Source: CAZIQY01 sp964541605
GTDB taxonomy: Bacteria; Desulfobacterota; Syntrophia; Syntrophales; UBA2185
NCBI GenBank assembly: GCA_964541605.1
Contig: CAZIQY010000060.1
Location: 1-17,134 of the forward strand
Direction of reading: 5' to 3'
Length of the DNA: 17,134 bases
A model generated the notes under the pieces. That model searched no databases, was not told the origin of the DNA, and saw nothing but the letters and a program-made list of their open reading frames with translations. Positions 1-6,979 of the stretch are shown here, one piece after another (position 1 is the first letter of the stretch; every line of letters begins with the position of its first letter). The position numbers were made by a program, and so were the translations under genes.

Positions 1-72
1 GCTGGCGATGGGACTCGAACCCGCAACCTGCTGATTACAAATCAGCTGCTCTACCTGTTGAGCTACGCCAGC
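1..72 (-). tRNA. tRNA-Thr (anticodon UGU), 3' end at window edge
   Basis: The reverse complement folds as a full cloverleaf. The 7-bp acceptor stem is GCTGGCG with CGCCAGC. The D-arm is GCTC/GAGC. The 5-bp anticodon stem GCTGA/TCAGC carries the loop TTTGTAA, so the anticodon is TGT (Thr). The T-arm carries the loop TTCGAGT. Only the discriminator base and the CCA end lie beyond position 1. It is transcribed leftwards out of the window, from a promoter around 157-185. In many proteobacteria a Thr-UGU tRNA heads a Thr-Tyr-Gly-Thr tRNA cluster upstream of tuf. That such a cluster continues to the left is inference. Confidence 0.96.
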
Positions 73-156
73 TGACAATATCCAAAAAAAATAAATGTAC
101 CCCAACGATGTTATCCCATTTAAAAACGAAATCGCAATCCTGAATGCGAATTTCTG

Positions 157-185
157 ATAATAGTTATAACATTTTTGTTTGTCAA
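157..185 (-). promoter_or_regulatory. Sigma70-type promoter for tRNA-Thr
   Basis: Reading the minus strand, TTGACA (180-185, perfect -35) is followed by a 17-nt spacer and TATTAT (157-162, 5 of 6 for -10). Transcription would begin near position 150 and give a leader of roughly 75-80 nt before the tRNA. The surrounding sequence is very AT-rich, as expected upstream of a stable-RNA operon. The strength call comes from consensus matches only. Confidence 0.75.
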
Positions 186-227
186 TAATATTTTTAAATT
201 ATTTTTTTGATTTGTTTTCTTACTTAT

Positions 228-252
228 TAAAAAACGCCGATCCAATCAACGT
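228..252 (-). terminator. Rho-independent terminator after ammeA
   Basis: On the minus strand, starting about 15 bases past the ammeA stop codon, ACGTTGAT pairs with ATCGGCGT around a TGG loop. This gives an 8-bp stem with two G-U pairs, followed at once by a run of T residues (229-233). It would end the DUF1178-cysM/cysS-ammeB-ammeA transcript just before the tRNA promoter. Confidence 0.7.
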
Positions 253-266
253 CTTTCAAAGCATTT

Positions 267-815
267 CTACCAACGCCGGCCGAAGACATTTGCAGAGAAA
301 ACATAAATCTTCGTATCTTTTTCCTTCCATGTATTAGGCGAAAGTCCGGCCTTGCAACAGGTTTCTTCCAGGAAAGTCAATCTATCCCATTCATATTCAC
401 GGGCTACCTGAGGCAGAAGAAGTCCCGAACGATAGCCCTTCACGATATAAATGCCATGTACGCCTACTTCTATTTCTTCGATGTTTTTGATGATCTTAAG
501 AGGGGTAAGTACTGATATCTCCAGAGTCAGATGCTGTAATTCATCACGTGTTAGCGGGGGGAATCTTGGATCATTGAATGCCGATGCAACAGCCATTTCT
601 TGAACGGTTTCATAAAGATGGCGCTTCGCCTCAATATATCCGATACAGCCTCTCAAACGCCCGTCCTTTTTCAGTGTGACGAATGCCCCCCTCTTTTCTT
701 TCAACGTTTCCGATCCCGCTTTAAATGCAGGCGTTTTCTTTCCGTCCAATTTGCATTGAATGGTTTTTTTTACAATATCGATGAGAGAGTTTTTCTCTTC
801 TTCCGTAAGGGTCAT
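267..815 (-). CDS. amrA: AmmeMemoRadiSam system protein A (AMMECR1 domain)
   Basis: This is an AMMECR1-family protein of 182 aa, about the usual size for a single-domain bacterial member. The family signature LRGCIG lies at residues 54-59. It is followed by typical downstream blocks such as FNDPRFPPLT and the LEISVLTP strand, and the protein ends in a short basic/aromatic tail. The biochemical role of the family is unresolved. In bacteria and archaea it often accompanies a MEMO protein and a radical SAM enzyme, and the MEMO partner is the next gene upstream here. I chose the ATG at 815 because GGAGAG sits 8-9 bases before it. An in-frame ATG at 845 lacks a comparable site and would add ten non-conserved residues. 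A 202-bp gap separates this gene from ammeB, so it may have its own promoter. The symbol is used loosely. Confidence 0.9.
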   Translation of the reverse strand: MTLTEEEKNSLIDIVKKTIQCKLDGKKTPAFKAGSETLKEKRGAFVTLKKDGRLRGCIGYIEAKRHLYETVQEMAVASAFNDPRFPPLTRDELQHLTLEISVLTPLKIIKNIEEIEVGVHGIYIVKGYRSGLLLPQVAREYEWDRLTFLEETCCKAGLSPNTWKEKDTKIYVFSANVFGRRW

Positions 816-949
816 ACCGGTCACTCTCCGGATCCCATGGTACATCTCATGCGCTGTAACTTATAAAAAATCGTCCGCGATGCAACCGGAAGATTATTCT
901 GCATATTCCGCCTTTCCGGCGTCGACAAGGGGCATAATAAAAACGTTCG

Positions 950-969
950 AAAAAGATTCTGAACAGAAT
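950..969 (-). terminator. Possible terminator or attenuator between ammeB and ammeA
   Basis: In the 202-bp gap after ammeB the minus strand reads ATTCTG-TT-CAGAAT, then C and five T residues. That is a short, perfect 6-bp hairpin with a T-run. A competing longer pairing, AAAAAG(A)ATTC with GAATCTTTTT, also exists and works on either strand. The stem is AU-rich, so termination may be partial. It would reduce ammeA expression from the upstream promoter. Confidence 0.35.
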
Positions 970-1017
970 GGAATTCTTTTTTCACGTATTTCAAAGCTCT
1001 CGTGTATATGAAGCACG

Positions 1018-1842
1018 TTATTTGTAAAAAACAGCCGATGCATATCCTACAACGCTCTTCTTATCTCCCGTCACATCTCCGGAATTGGCGTATTTTAACA
1101 ATGCTGCGCTCTTTGCACCGAGTTTTTGTGAAACCATCATGGTCGCTGCCACAGGTCCTCCCCCGCAAGTCTCACACGCATCATTTTCCAAATCCCTTAA
1201 AAGACCCTGTCCATCCATTTTCACCATATGCGAGATCGCCACATGATCAAGCGTTGTTGCCTTATCATAGGAATGAAAATGTGACAGGTCTGAGCTCCCG
1301 ACAACAAGAATCTTCTGATTTCCGGCAGCAGCCCGGATTGATTCCGCCAGGATTTCACAGGCTTGCCGACTCTGGTCACCCATGACAAGCGGAACGAACC
1401 GAAATTCTCCAAGGGCGACCTGAAGAAATGGGAGCTGAATCTCAATGGAATGTTCCTGCATGTGGGCAGCGGGGATATAGGCGACGATTCCGCTTTGTGC
1501 CATGATTCTGTTGGCCAACGATACATCCACGGGGACAATACCCAGGGGTGTCTCGTACCCTCCTTTGTTATAAACGGAAACTCCCTGGAAATATGTGCGG
1601 TGGCTCGGTCCTATGACAATGACGGCGTCAAATCTCCCGCCTCTGATTTTTTTATAGGCATAGGCAGCGACTTGACCCGAATACACATAGCCGGCGTGAG
1701 GAGCAATGAGACCGATAACCTGACCGTGAAGGTCCTGATCGGCAACATTATGAAAGAAGCGCTCAATATCCGCTTTAAGAATTTCCGGATTTCCCGGATA
1801 CCATGATCCGGCAATGACCGATTTTCTGATATCTGTATTCAC
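1018..1842 (-). CDS. amrB: AmmeMemoRadiSam system protein B (MEMO family)
   Basis: This is a 274-aa MEMO-family protein (fold related to extradiol dioxygenases). Visible conserved blocks, in order, are SVIAGSWYPG near the N-terminus, IAPHAGYVYSG, VIGPSHRTYF, HSIEIQLPFLQ, VGSSDLSHFHSYD and CGGGPVAA. The His of APHAGY, the His of HSIEIQ and the Cys of CGGGP correspond to the metal-site residues known from human MEMO1. All three are present, so metal binding is likely retained. The start is a GTG at 1842, preceded by a G-rich ribosome binding site (AAAGGGGG). The gene begins 28 bp after the cysM/cysS stop and is probably co-transcribed with it. The radical SAM third member of the system is not in this window. 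The substrate is unknown. Confidence 0.93.
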   Translation of the reverse strand: MNTDIRKSVIAGSWYPGNPEILKADIERFFHNVADQDLHGQVIGLIAPHAGYVYSGQVAAYAYKKIRGGRFDAVIVIGPSHRTYFQGVSVYNKGGYETPLGIVPVDVSLANRIMAQSGIVAYIPAAHMQEHSIEIQLPFLQVALGEFRFVPLVMGDQSRQACEILAESIRAAAGNQKILVVGSSDLSHFHSYDKATTLDHVAISHMVKMDGQGLLRDLENDACETCGGGPVAATMMVSQKLGAKSAALLKYANSGDVTGDKKSVVGYASAVFYK

Positions 1843-1870
1843 AGCTTGCCCCCTTTTAATTGACCCGTCT

Positions 1871-4180
1871 CTATTTCAATCTCCAGGTCATCCCTTCAGG
1901 GACGTCTGATACCTCAATGCCCATTGCAAGGAGCTTTCTTCTGATTTCATCGGAAGCGTCCCAATTGCCCTGTTTTCTCAAAAGCTCTCTTTCCCTCATA
2001 AGCTGCAACGCTTCATCACTGATGGCCTCTTCGGAAAAACTCATGACACCCAGGACCGTATCAATTTTTTTCATCATATCAAGAACGTGATCTCTCTCCA
2101 TTGTGTTCAATTGACTCCGGGACAAAGCAACGCTGATTTTCCTTACAAACTCAAAAAGTGAGGCCAATCCTCCGGATATATTGAAATCATCATCCATTGC
2201 TCCGTTAAAGCCCTGCTTGACATCATAAATGAGCTGATCCGTATCCGGATAGCCCTCCCCGGGAGTAAATCTGATCAGCCTCTGAATAAACCCGTTCAGT
2301 TTTTTTACGGTGTTTCTTGCTGTATCCATTGCGCCGAATGAAAAAATCAAGGGTTTCCTGTAATGCGTACTGAGGAGAAAGAATCTGATCTCTTTTCCGC
2401 CATATCCCTTTTTATCCAGATCCTTCATGGTATGGACGTTATCCAGGGAGCGGGACATTTTCTTCCCCCCGACCATAACCAGTTCCGTATTAAGCCAGTA
2501 GTTGGCCATACGTTTTCCCGTTGCCGCCCGCCCTATGGCCATGACGTTTTCGCAGTGCGGAAAAACGACATCCGCTCCGCTAGCATGAATATCAAACGTA
2601 TCTGCAAGATACTGCAGAGAAATCTCCGCGCATTCGAGGTGCCAGCTTGGCCTCACGTTCCCCCAGCGGGTTTTGAAATAAATACCCCTCTTCAATTCAT
2701 TCAGAGTTGATCTCTTCAGAAGGGTGAAATCCCCGGGGCTGTCCTTTTCATAATCATCCAGGTCTACGGTCTTCCCGGCCTGAACCTTTCTGATATCTAT
2801 ATGAGAAAGACATCCATAGTCGTCAATTTTTGAAATGTCAAAGTACACAGATCTCAGTTTTTCATAGGCATAACCCTTTGCCATCAGCTTCTCTACAAGG
2901 GCAAGCATGCCATCGATATTTTCACTGGCCCTCGGATAGTGATCCTCCCGCTTGATATTGAGTTTTTCGATGTCTCTGAAGAACTCAACCGCACATTTTT
3001 CCGTATGCACCCTCAAATCCAGGTTCGCCCTTTCAGCCTCTCTGATCGATCGGTCATCAAGGTCGATAATGTTCATGACGTGTTTTACCCGATACCCTTT
3101 AAATTCGAGGTAACGTCTGATCATGTCGGAAACGACAAAACGGCGATAACTTCCCACATGGGGAACCTCGTGCACAGTGGGGCCGCAGGAATGCATCAAT
3201 ACTTCTTCGGCGTTGATGGGCTTGAAGAATGTTTTTTCCCTGCTCAGGGTATTGTAGAGACGAAGCGTCGATTGTTCTTTATCCGTAAAGAGTTCCGTGC
3301 TCAGATACCGCTCTCCCCCATCCGGCAAAATGACGACAATCAAGCCGTCATCCATCTCTCTGGCTTTCTGTACGGCCACATGCATGGCGGCACCGGAGCT
3401 CATTCCCACCAGGATACCCTCTTCCCGGGCAAGTTTCCGGGCCATTTCAAAAGCATCTTCATCAAGGATATTGATCTTCTCATCCAGCTCATTTTTGTCA
3501 AAAATCCCGGGGCGGTATGATTCTTTCATGTTTTTTAATCCCTGGATCTTATGCTGGAGGTATGGTTCGACGCCGACAATTTTAATGCCGGGATTATACT
3601 CCTTGAGCCGTTTTGATATCCCCATAGCTGTGCCTGTTGTCCCGAGGGTCGTCACAACCATGGTAACGCCGCCTTTCGTCTGTCTCCAGATTTCCTCCCC
3701 CGTCCCTTGGTAATGTGCCAAGATATTGTCCGGATTATTAAACTGGTCCGTTCCGAAGTACTTGTCGGGATGCTGGAGCATCAGATTATACACCATTTCG
3801 ATGGCCCCATCCGTTCCGAGATTGGCCGGCGTAAAAATCAATTCCGCTCCCAAGGCCTTCAGAATCTTCTTTCTCTCTTCACTGGCAGACTCGGACATGG
3901 CGAGACACAATCTGTAACCCTTTGCGGCTGCAATCATCGCAAGACCAATCCCCGTATTACCGCTGGTTGCCTCTATGATGATTTTGTCCCTGGACAGTTC
4001 ACCTCTCTTTTCCGCCTCATTGATCATGGTAAGGGCAATCCTGTCTTTTATGGATCCCCCTGGATTGAAATTCTCCAACTTTGCAAAAATTTTTACCTTT
4101 TTGCCCGGATTCAATCTCCGGATTTCAACCAGGGGTGTATTCCCGATGGTATCCAATATGCTTATATTTGTTTTTTTCAT
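1871..4180 (-). CDS. Fused cysteine synthase (CysM-like) / cysteinyl-tRNA synthetase-like protein
   Basis: One uninterrupted 769-aa frame holds two enzymes. Residues 1 to about 298 are a PLP-dependent O-acetylserine sulfhydrylase closest to CysM: Schiff-base Lys45 in GGSIKDR, the substrate loop TSGNTG (72-77), DQFNNPDN, the phosphate-cradle GTTGT (180-184), SSGAA (261-265) and GGERYLST. From about 303 to the end is a class I cysteinyl-tRNA synthetase: CGPTV (332-336), WHLEC (513-517), FPHCEN (540-545), KMSRS (574-578) and a typical CysRS C-terminus ending near VPEGMTWRL. Zinc-type ligands Cys332, Cys517 and His542 are present. The expected Glu four residues after that His is Val546, and HIGH reads HVGS (341-344). 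The likely role is to make cysteine from O-acetylserine and sulfide and to charge it to tRNA-Cys. The second activity is less certain because of these changes. No clear Shine-Dalgarno precedes the ATG. The gene lies between DUF1178 and ammeB. Confidence 0.9.
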   Translation of the reverse strand: MKKTNISILDTIGNTPLVEIRRLNPGKKVKIFAKLENFNPGGSIKDRIALTMINEAEKRGELSRDKIIIEATSGNTGIGLAMIAAAKGYRLCLAMSESASEERKKILKALGAELIFTPANLGTDGAIEMVYNLMLQHPDKYFGTDQFNNPDNILAHYQGTGEEIWRQTKGGVTMVVTTLGTTGTAMGISKRLKEYNPGIKIVGVEPYLQHKIQGLKNMKESYRPGIFDKNELDEKINILDEDAFEMARKLAREEGILVGMSSGAAMHVAVQKAREMDDGLIVVILPDGGERYLSTELFTDKEQSTLRLYNTLSREKTFFKPINAEEVLMHSCGPTVHEVPHVGSYRRFVVSDMIRRYLEFKGYRVKHVMNIIDLDDRSIREAERANLDLRVHTEKCAVEFFRDIEKLNIKREDHYPRASENIDGMLALVEKLMAKGYAYEKLRSVYFDISKIDDYGCLSHIDIRKVQAGKTVDLDDYEKDSPGDFTLLKRSTLNELKRGIYFKTRWGNVRPSWHLECAEISLQYLADTFDIHASGADVVFPHCENVMAIGRAATGKRMANYWLNTELVMVGGKKMSRSLDNVHTMKDLDKKGYGGKEIRFFLLSTHYRKPLIFSFGAMDTARNTVKKLNGFIQRLIRFTPGEGYPDTDQLIYDVKQGFNGAMDDDFNISGGLASLFEFVRKISVALSRSQLNTMERDHVLDMMKKIDTVLGVMSFSEEAISDEALQLMRERELLRKQGNWDASDEIRRKLLAMGIEVSDVPEGMTWRLK

Positions 4181-4243
4181 GATGATATATGCTGGGAACA
4201 GGTAAGATTGTCTTCATCACCGGCCGGAAAACAGCATCAAAAA

Positions 4244-4660
4244 TCAGCCATCAAATTTCGGCACCGGAATCTTGAAAAATTGAACTCCCTCTTCTTTCAG
4301 ATTTTCTTCTTCACGTTCCGTTGTGGTCCCTTTGATATTTCTCCTGTCTTCCTCTCCGTGATGAATTTTCAGGGCGACCTCTGCAAATTTATTACCGACA
4401 TCCTCGAAGTGTTTATCAAGATATTCATGAAATGTTTTCAGCACCTTCATCGGAGACAATTCCCTGGTGTTGTCCCTTTCAGATGACCTCATATCCTTAC
4501 CCATGAAGGCAATGGATGAAGGCACCATTTCAATATCAGCCCCACCGCAGGTGGGACAGGTAATGAGCTTCTCGTTTTTCTGATGTTCAAAAGCCGCCCT
4601 GTCCTTGAACCACCCTTCAAACTTGTGGCTTTTTTCGCATCTAAGGTCGTATATGATCAC
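4244..4660 (-). CDS. DUF1178 family protein (putative zinc-ribbon)
   Basis: This is a 138-aa protein starting at a GTG, with a strong GGGGAGAAG site just upstream. The N-terminus reads as IIYDLRCEKSHKFEGWF, followed by a CPTCGG pair, which is the DUF1178 pattern. Cys8, His12, Cys35 and Cys38 could bind zinc. The C-terminal part is charged, largely helical in appearance and ends FFKIPVPKF. No biochemical role is known for the family. The frame stays open upstream to 4843 only because it reads antisense through tRNA-Pro. That extension is not protein coding in my judgement. The stop is 63 bp before the fused cysM/cysS gene, which it probably precedes in one transcript. Confidence 0.87.
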   Translation of the reverse strand: MIIYDLRCEKSHKFEGWFKDRAAFEHQKNEKLITCPTCGGADIEMVPSSIAFMGKDMRSSERDNTRELSPMKVLKTFHEYLDKHFEDVGNKFAEVALKIHHGEEDRRNIKGTTTEREEENLKEEGVQFFKIPVPKFDG

Positions 4661-4726
4661 AAAATCTTCTCCCCGAAGTGAATGGGTACGATATCTATCT
4701 GAATCTACACATACAAAAAATAATGA

Positions 4727-4753
4727 TGGACATTTGCATTTAGATTTTATATT
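4727..4753 (+). promoter_or_regulatory. Candidate promoter for tRNA-Pro
   Basis: TGGACA (4727-4732, 5 of 6 for -35) and TATATT (4748-4753, 5 of 6 for -10) are separated by 15 nt, which is shorter than ideal. The start site would lie only a few bases before the mature tRNA 5' end at 4766. The stretch is AT-rich and overlaps the region upstream of the DUF1178 gene on the other strand. Confidence 0.5.
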
Positions 4754-4765
4754 TAGCATCCGTGT

Positions 4766-4842
4766 CGGGATGTGGCCCAGTCCGGTAGGGCACTGCGTTC
4801 GGGACGCAGGAGTCGCGCGTTCAAATCGCGCCATCCCGACCA
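4766..4842 (+). tRNA. tRNA-Pro (anticodon CGG), CCA encoded
   Basis: The acceptor stem CGGGATG pairs with CATCCCG and is followed by A and an encoded CCA. The D-arm is GCCC/GGGC. The anticodon stem CTGCG/CGCAG holds the loop TTCGGGA, giving anticodon CGG (reads CCG, Pro). The T-arm GCGCG/CGCGC holds TTCAAAT. The gene stands alone on the plus strand between minus-strand pilC and DUF1178. A short T-run directly after CCA may help end transcription. Its 3' end is only about 10 bases from the pilC stop codon. Confidence 0.97.
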
Positions 4843-4852
4843 TTTTTCTGTA

Positions 4853-6061
4853 TCAACCAACAACGGAAGCCATCTTGAAGATGGGAAGATACATGGCTAT
4901 GATCATTCCTCCCACAACACCGCCCAAAAAGACCATCATAAACGGTTCAAGCAACGCGGTCATGGCGTCCACGGCAGCGTCCACCTCGTCGTCATAAAAA
5001 TCGGCGATTTTCGACAGCATGGCGTCCAGTGCGCCCGTCGCTTCGCCGACCGCGATCATCTGAACCACCATGGAAGGGAAGATGTCGGTCTCTGCGAGGG
5101 GTTCCGCAATCGTCTTTCCCTCACTGATACTCTGTCTCGTTTTTTGTATGGCATTTTCAATAATCTTGTTTCCCGCGGTTTTGCTGACGATGTTGAGACC
5201 TTCAAGAATAGGAACGCCGCTCGTCATCATGGTGGAGAGGGTACGGGTAAATTTTGCCACTGCAACTTTTTTGAGTAAAGGGCCAAAGACGGGTGACTTC
5301 AAAATCAGGGCATCGATCACAAGAGTACCCTTCTCCGTCTGGTAATATTTCTTAAATGCAAATCCGATGGCTACCACTCCACCAATCATATACATGAAAT
5401 AACTTTGCATGAATTGACTGGCATTGACGAGAAACTGGGTTGGTCCGGGCAATTCGCCTCCCATTCCTTCAAACATCTTCTGGAAAACGGGGATAACCTT
5501 CAGGAGCAGTAAGGCCACAACCGCTACGGAGATGACGAGAACGCTGGCCGGATACGTCATGGCACCCTTGACCTTGCTCTTTAATTTCGCCGCCTTTTCC
5601 ATATAACCGGAAAGACGGTTCAGGATCACATCGAGGATACCTCCGCTTTCACCTGCCGCCACAAGATTGACGAATAGTTCATCAAAGATTTTGGGATATT
5701 TTTTCAGGGCATCACACAGGGTTGATCCTCCTTCGATATCCTCCTTGATCGTCGTGATGATTTTTTTAAAGGCCTTGTTCTGCTCCTGCTGGGCAAGCAA
5801 CTCGAGACATTGAATCAGGGGAAGGCCCGCATTGATCATTGTGGAAAATATACGGGAAAATACAACAATTTCTTTTTCTTTAACCCCCCCTGCAAGAAAA
5901 GGCAGGTATTCCGACAGTTCTTTTGGTTTTTTCTTTACAGTGATGGATTTGAAGCCCTGGCGACGGAGCATGCCTCTGAGCGTATTCTCATCAGTGACAT
6001 CCAGTTCGCCTTTTTTGACTTCGCCTTTCCTCGTCGTCGCTTCCCATATAAATACCGCCAT
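4853..6061 (-). CDS. pilC: Type IV pilus / type II secretion inner-membrane protein PilC/GspF
   Basis: This is a 402-aa protein with the full GspF/PilC layout. A short cytoplasmic N-terminus (FIWEATTRKGEVKKGE) is followed by two repeats of the F domain (about 68-190 and 270-392), each with the ExGG/ExTG-type signature: VAAGESGGILD and VAVGEATGALD-like. Hydrophobic membrane segments lie near residues 172-192, 222-242 and 375-395. The protein forms the inner-membrane platform that couples the assembly ATPase to pilin or pseudopilin assembly. No other pilus or secretion gene is adjacent, so PilC versus GspF cannot be decided from context. Length and the N-terminal sequence resemble PilC. The ATG at 6061 has a good GGAGAAAGG site. 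The gene is 45 bp downstream of rlmB and probably in the same transcript. Confidence 0.93.
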   Translation of the reverse strand: MAVFIWEATTRKGEVKKGELDVTDENTLRGMLRRQGFKSITVKKKPKELSEYLPFLAGGVKEKEIVVFSRIFSTMINAGLPLIQCLELLAQQEQNKAFKKIITTIKEDIEGGSTLCDALKKYPKIFDELFVNLVAAGESGGILDVILNRLSGYMEKAAKLKSKVKGAMTYPASVLVISVAVVALLLLKVIPVFQKMFEGMGGELPGPTQFLVNASQFMQSYFMYMIGGVVAIGFAFKKYYQTEKGTLVIDALILKSPVFGPLLKKVAVAKFTRTLSTMMTSGVPILEGLNIVSKTAGNKIIENAIQKTRQSISEGKTIAEPLAETDIFPSMVVQMIAVGEATGALDAMLSKIADFYDDEVDAAVDAMTALLEPFMMVFLGGVVGGMIIAMYLPIFKMASVVG

Positions 6062-6106
6062 AATCAGACCCTTTCTCCCCTGATACGGGCAACATGATTG
6101 CGTACC

Positions 6107-6844
6107 TTAAGACCCATTCCAAAACCTTACTATTTCATGGAGGATTATTCCAGCAGCAACAGAAACATTTAAAGAATCTATTTTCCCCCTCATCGGCACA
6201 GACAGAAGAAAATCACATTTTTTTCTGATTAGCGGCCTGATCCCTTTCCCCTCATTGCCCATGACGACCGCAATATTCTCCATGTAATCTATGGTTCGCA
6301 TGTTCTGTCCCTTTTCGGCGTCAGCTCCATAAATCCAAAAGCCCTGAGCCTTCAGATACGCAATCGTATTCGACAGGTTAATCTCCACGGCAACGGGTGT
6401 ATACCCTGCCGCCCCGGAGGATGCTTTCATCACCGATGCCGTAATGGAAGCGGATCGATCTTGGGGGATAATCACCCCGTTTGCCCCAAAACAATGAGCT
6501 GTCCTGATCAGAGAACCTAAATTCTGCGGATCGGTAATGCCGTCAAGGATAAGAATTAAATTATTTTTAAATTCCCCGTGACGATGCGCGATAATATCAT
6601 CTACAGTTACATAAGCGAAGTCTTCACTAAATCCAACGACTCCCTGATGATTTTTTCCTCCCGTCTGTCTGTCCAGATAATCCCTGTCCCTGAATTCAAC
6701 AGGGATTCCATTCATCTTTGCCAGATACAGGATTTTCCGAATGGAATCTCCCTTTTTTCCCGAGGCGATGACGAGTTTTCTGATAATCCTGTCATGGCCC
6801 TTTAAAATCTCCAGCAAGGGATTTATTCCATAGATAACCTGCAC
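6107..6844 (-). CDS. rlmB: 23S rRNA (guanosine-2'-O-)-methyltransferase RlmB, SpoU/TrmH family
   Basis: This is a 245-aa SpoU-class methyltransferase, the usual RlmB length. The N-terminal substrate-binding part starts with YGINPLLEIL. The three SPOUT motifs follow: DPQNLGSLIRT, VVMGNEGKGI and SLNVSVAAGI. It transfers a methyl group from S-adenosylmethionine to the 2'-O of a guanosine in 23S rRNA (G2251 in E. coli). RlmB is preferred over TrmH because of the N-terminal domain, but TrmH-family paralogs cannot be excluded. The Shine-Dalgarno is poor: GGTGGGG lies about 11 bases from the ATG, inside a CACCGT-CA-ACGGTG palindrome. It follows pyrF after a 135-bp gap containing a possible weak terminator. 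Confidence 0.92.
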   Translation of the reverse strand: MQVIYGINPLLEILKGHDRIIRKLVIASGKKGDSIRKILYLAKMNGIPVEFRDRDYLDRQTGGKNHQGVVGFSEDFAYVTVDDIIAHRHGEFKNNLILILDGITDPQNLGSLIRTAHCFGANGVIIPQDRSASITASVMKASSGAAGYTPVAVEINLSNTIAYLKAQGFWIYGADAEKGQNMRTIDYMENIAVVMGNEGKGIRPLIRKKCDFLLSVPMRGKIDSLNVSVAAGIILHEIVRFWNGS

Positions 6845-6877
6845 GCTATTGCCCCACCGTCAACGGTGATGCGTTCG

Positions 6878-6898
6878 AAAAAAAAAGTCATGCTGACT
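6878..6898 (-). terminator. Weak intrinsic terminator or attenuator after pyrF
   Basis: On the minus strand AGTCA-GCA-TGACT (6886-6898) forms a 5-bp stem with a 3-nt loop, directly followed by eight T residues. The stem is short, so termination is probably incomplete. It lies about 80 bp after the pyrF stop and 34 bp before the rlmB start. Confidence 0.4.
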
Positions 6899-6979
6899 GT
6901 TTACGAAACCATCACCTATACGTTATCAAAGAATCATCTGAAGAAGGACGCCGACACACTCAAACGCAGGCAATGAATA

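Noticed and set aside
2939..4486. Long plus-strand open frames opposite cysM/cysS
   Set aside because: They are shadows of the minus-strand gene. Their translations show no family motifs and no ribosome sites, while the minus strand carries clear conserved domains.
4661..4843. N-terminal extension of the DUF1178 frame up to position 4843
   Set aside because: The extra 61 codons read antisense through tRNA-Pro and its AT-rich promoter. The GTG at 4660 has a strong ribosome site and starts exactly where DUF1178 similarity begins.
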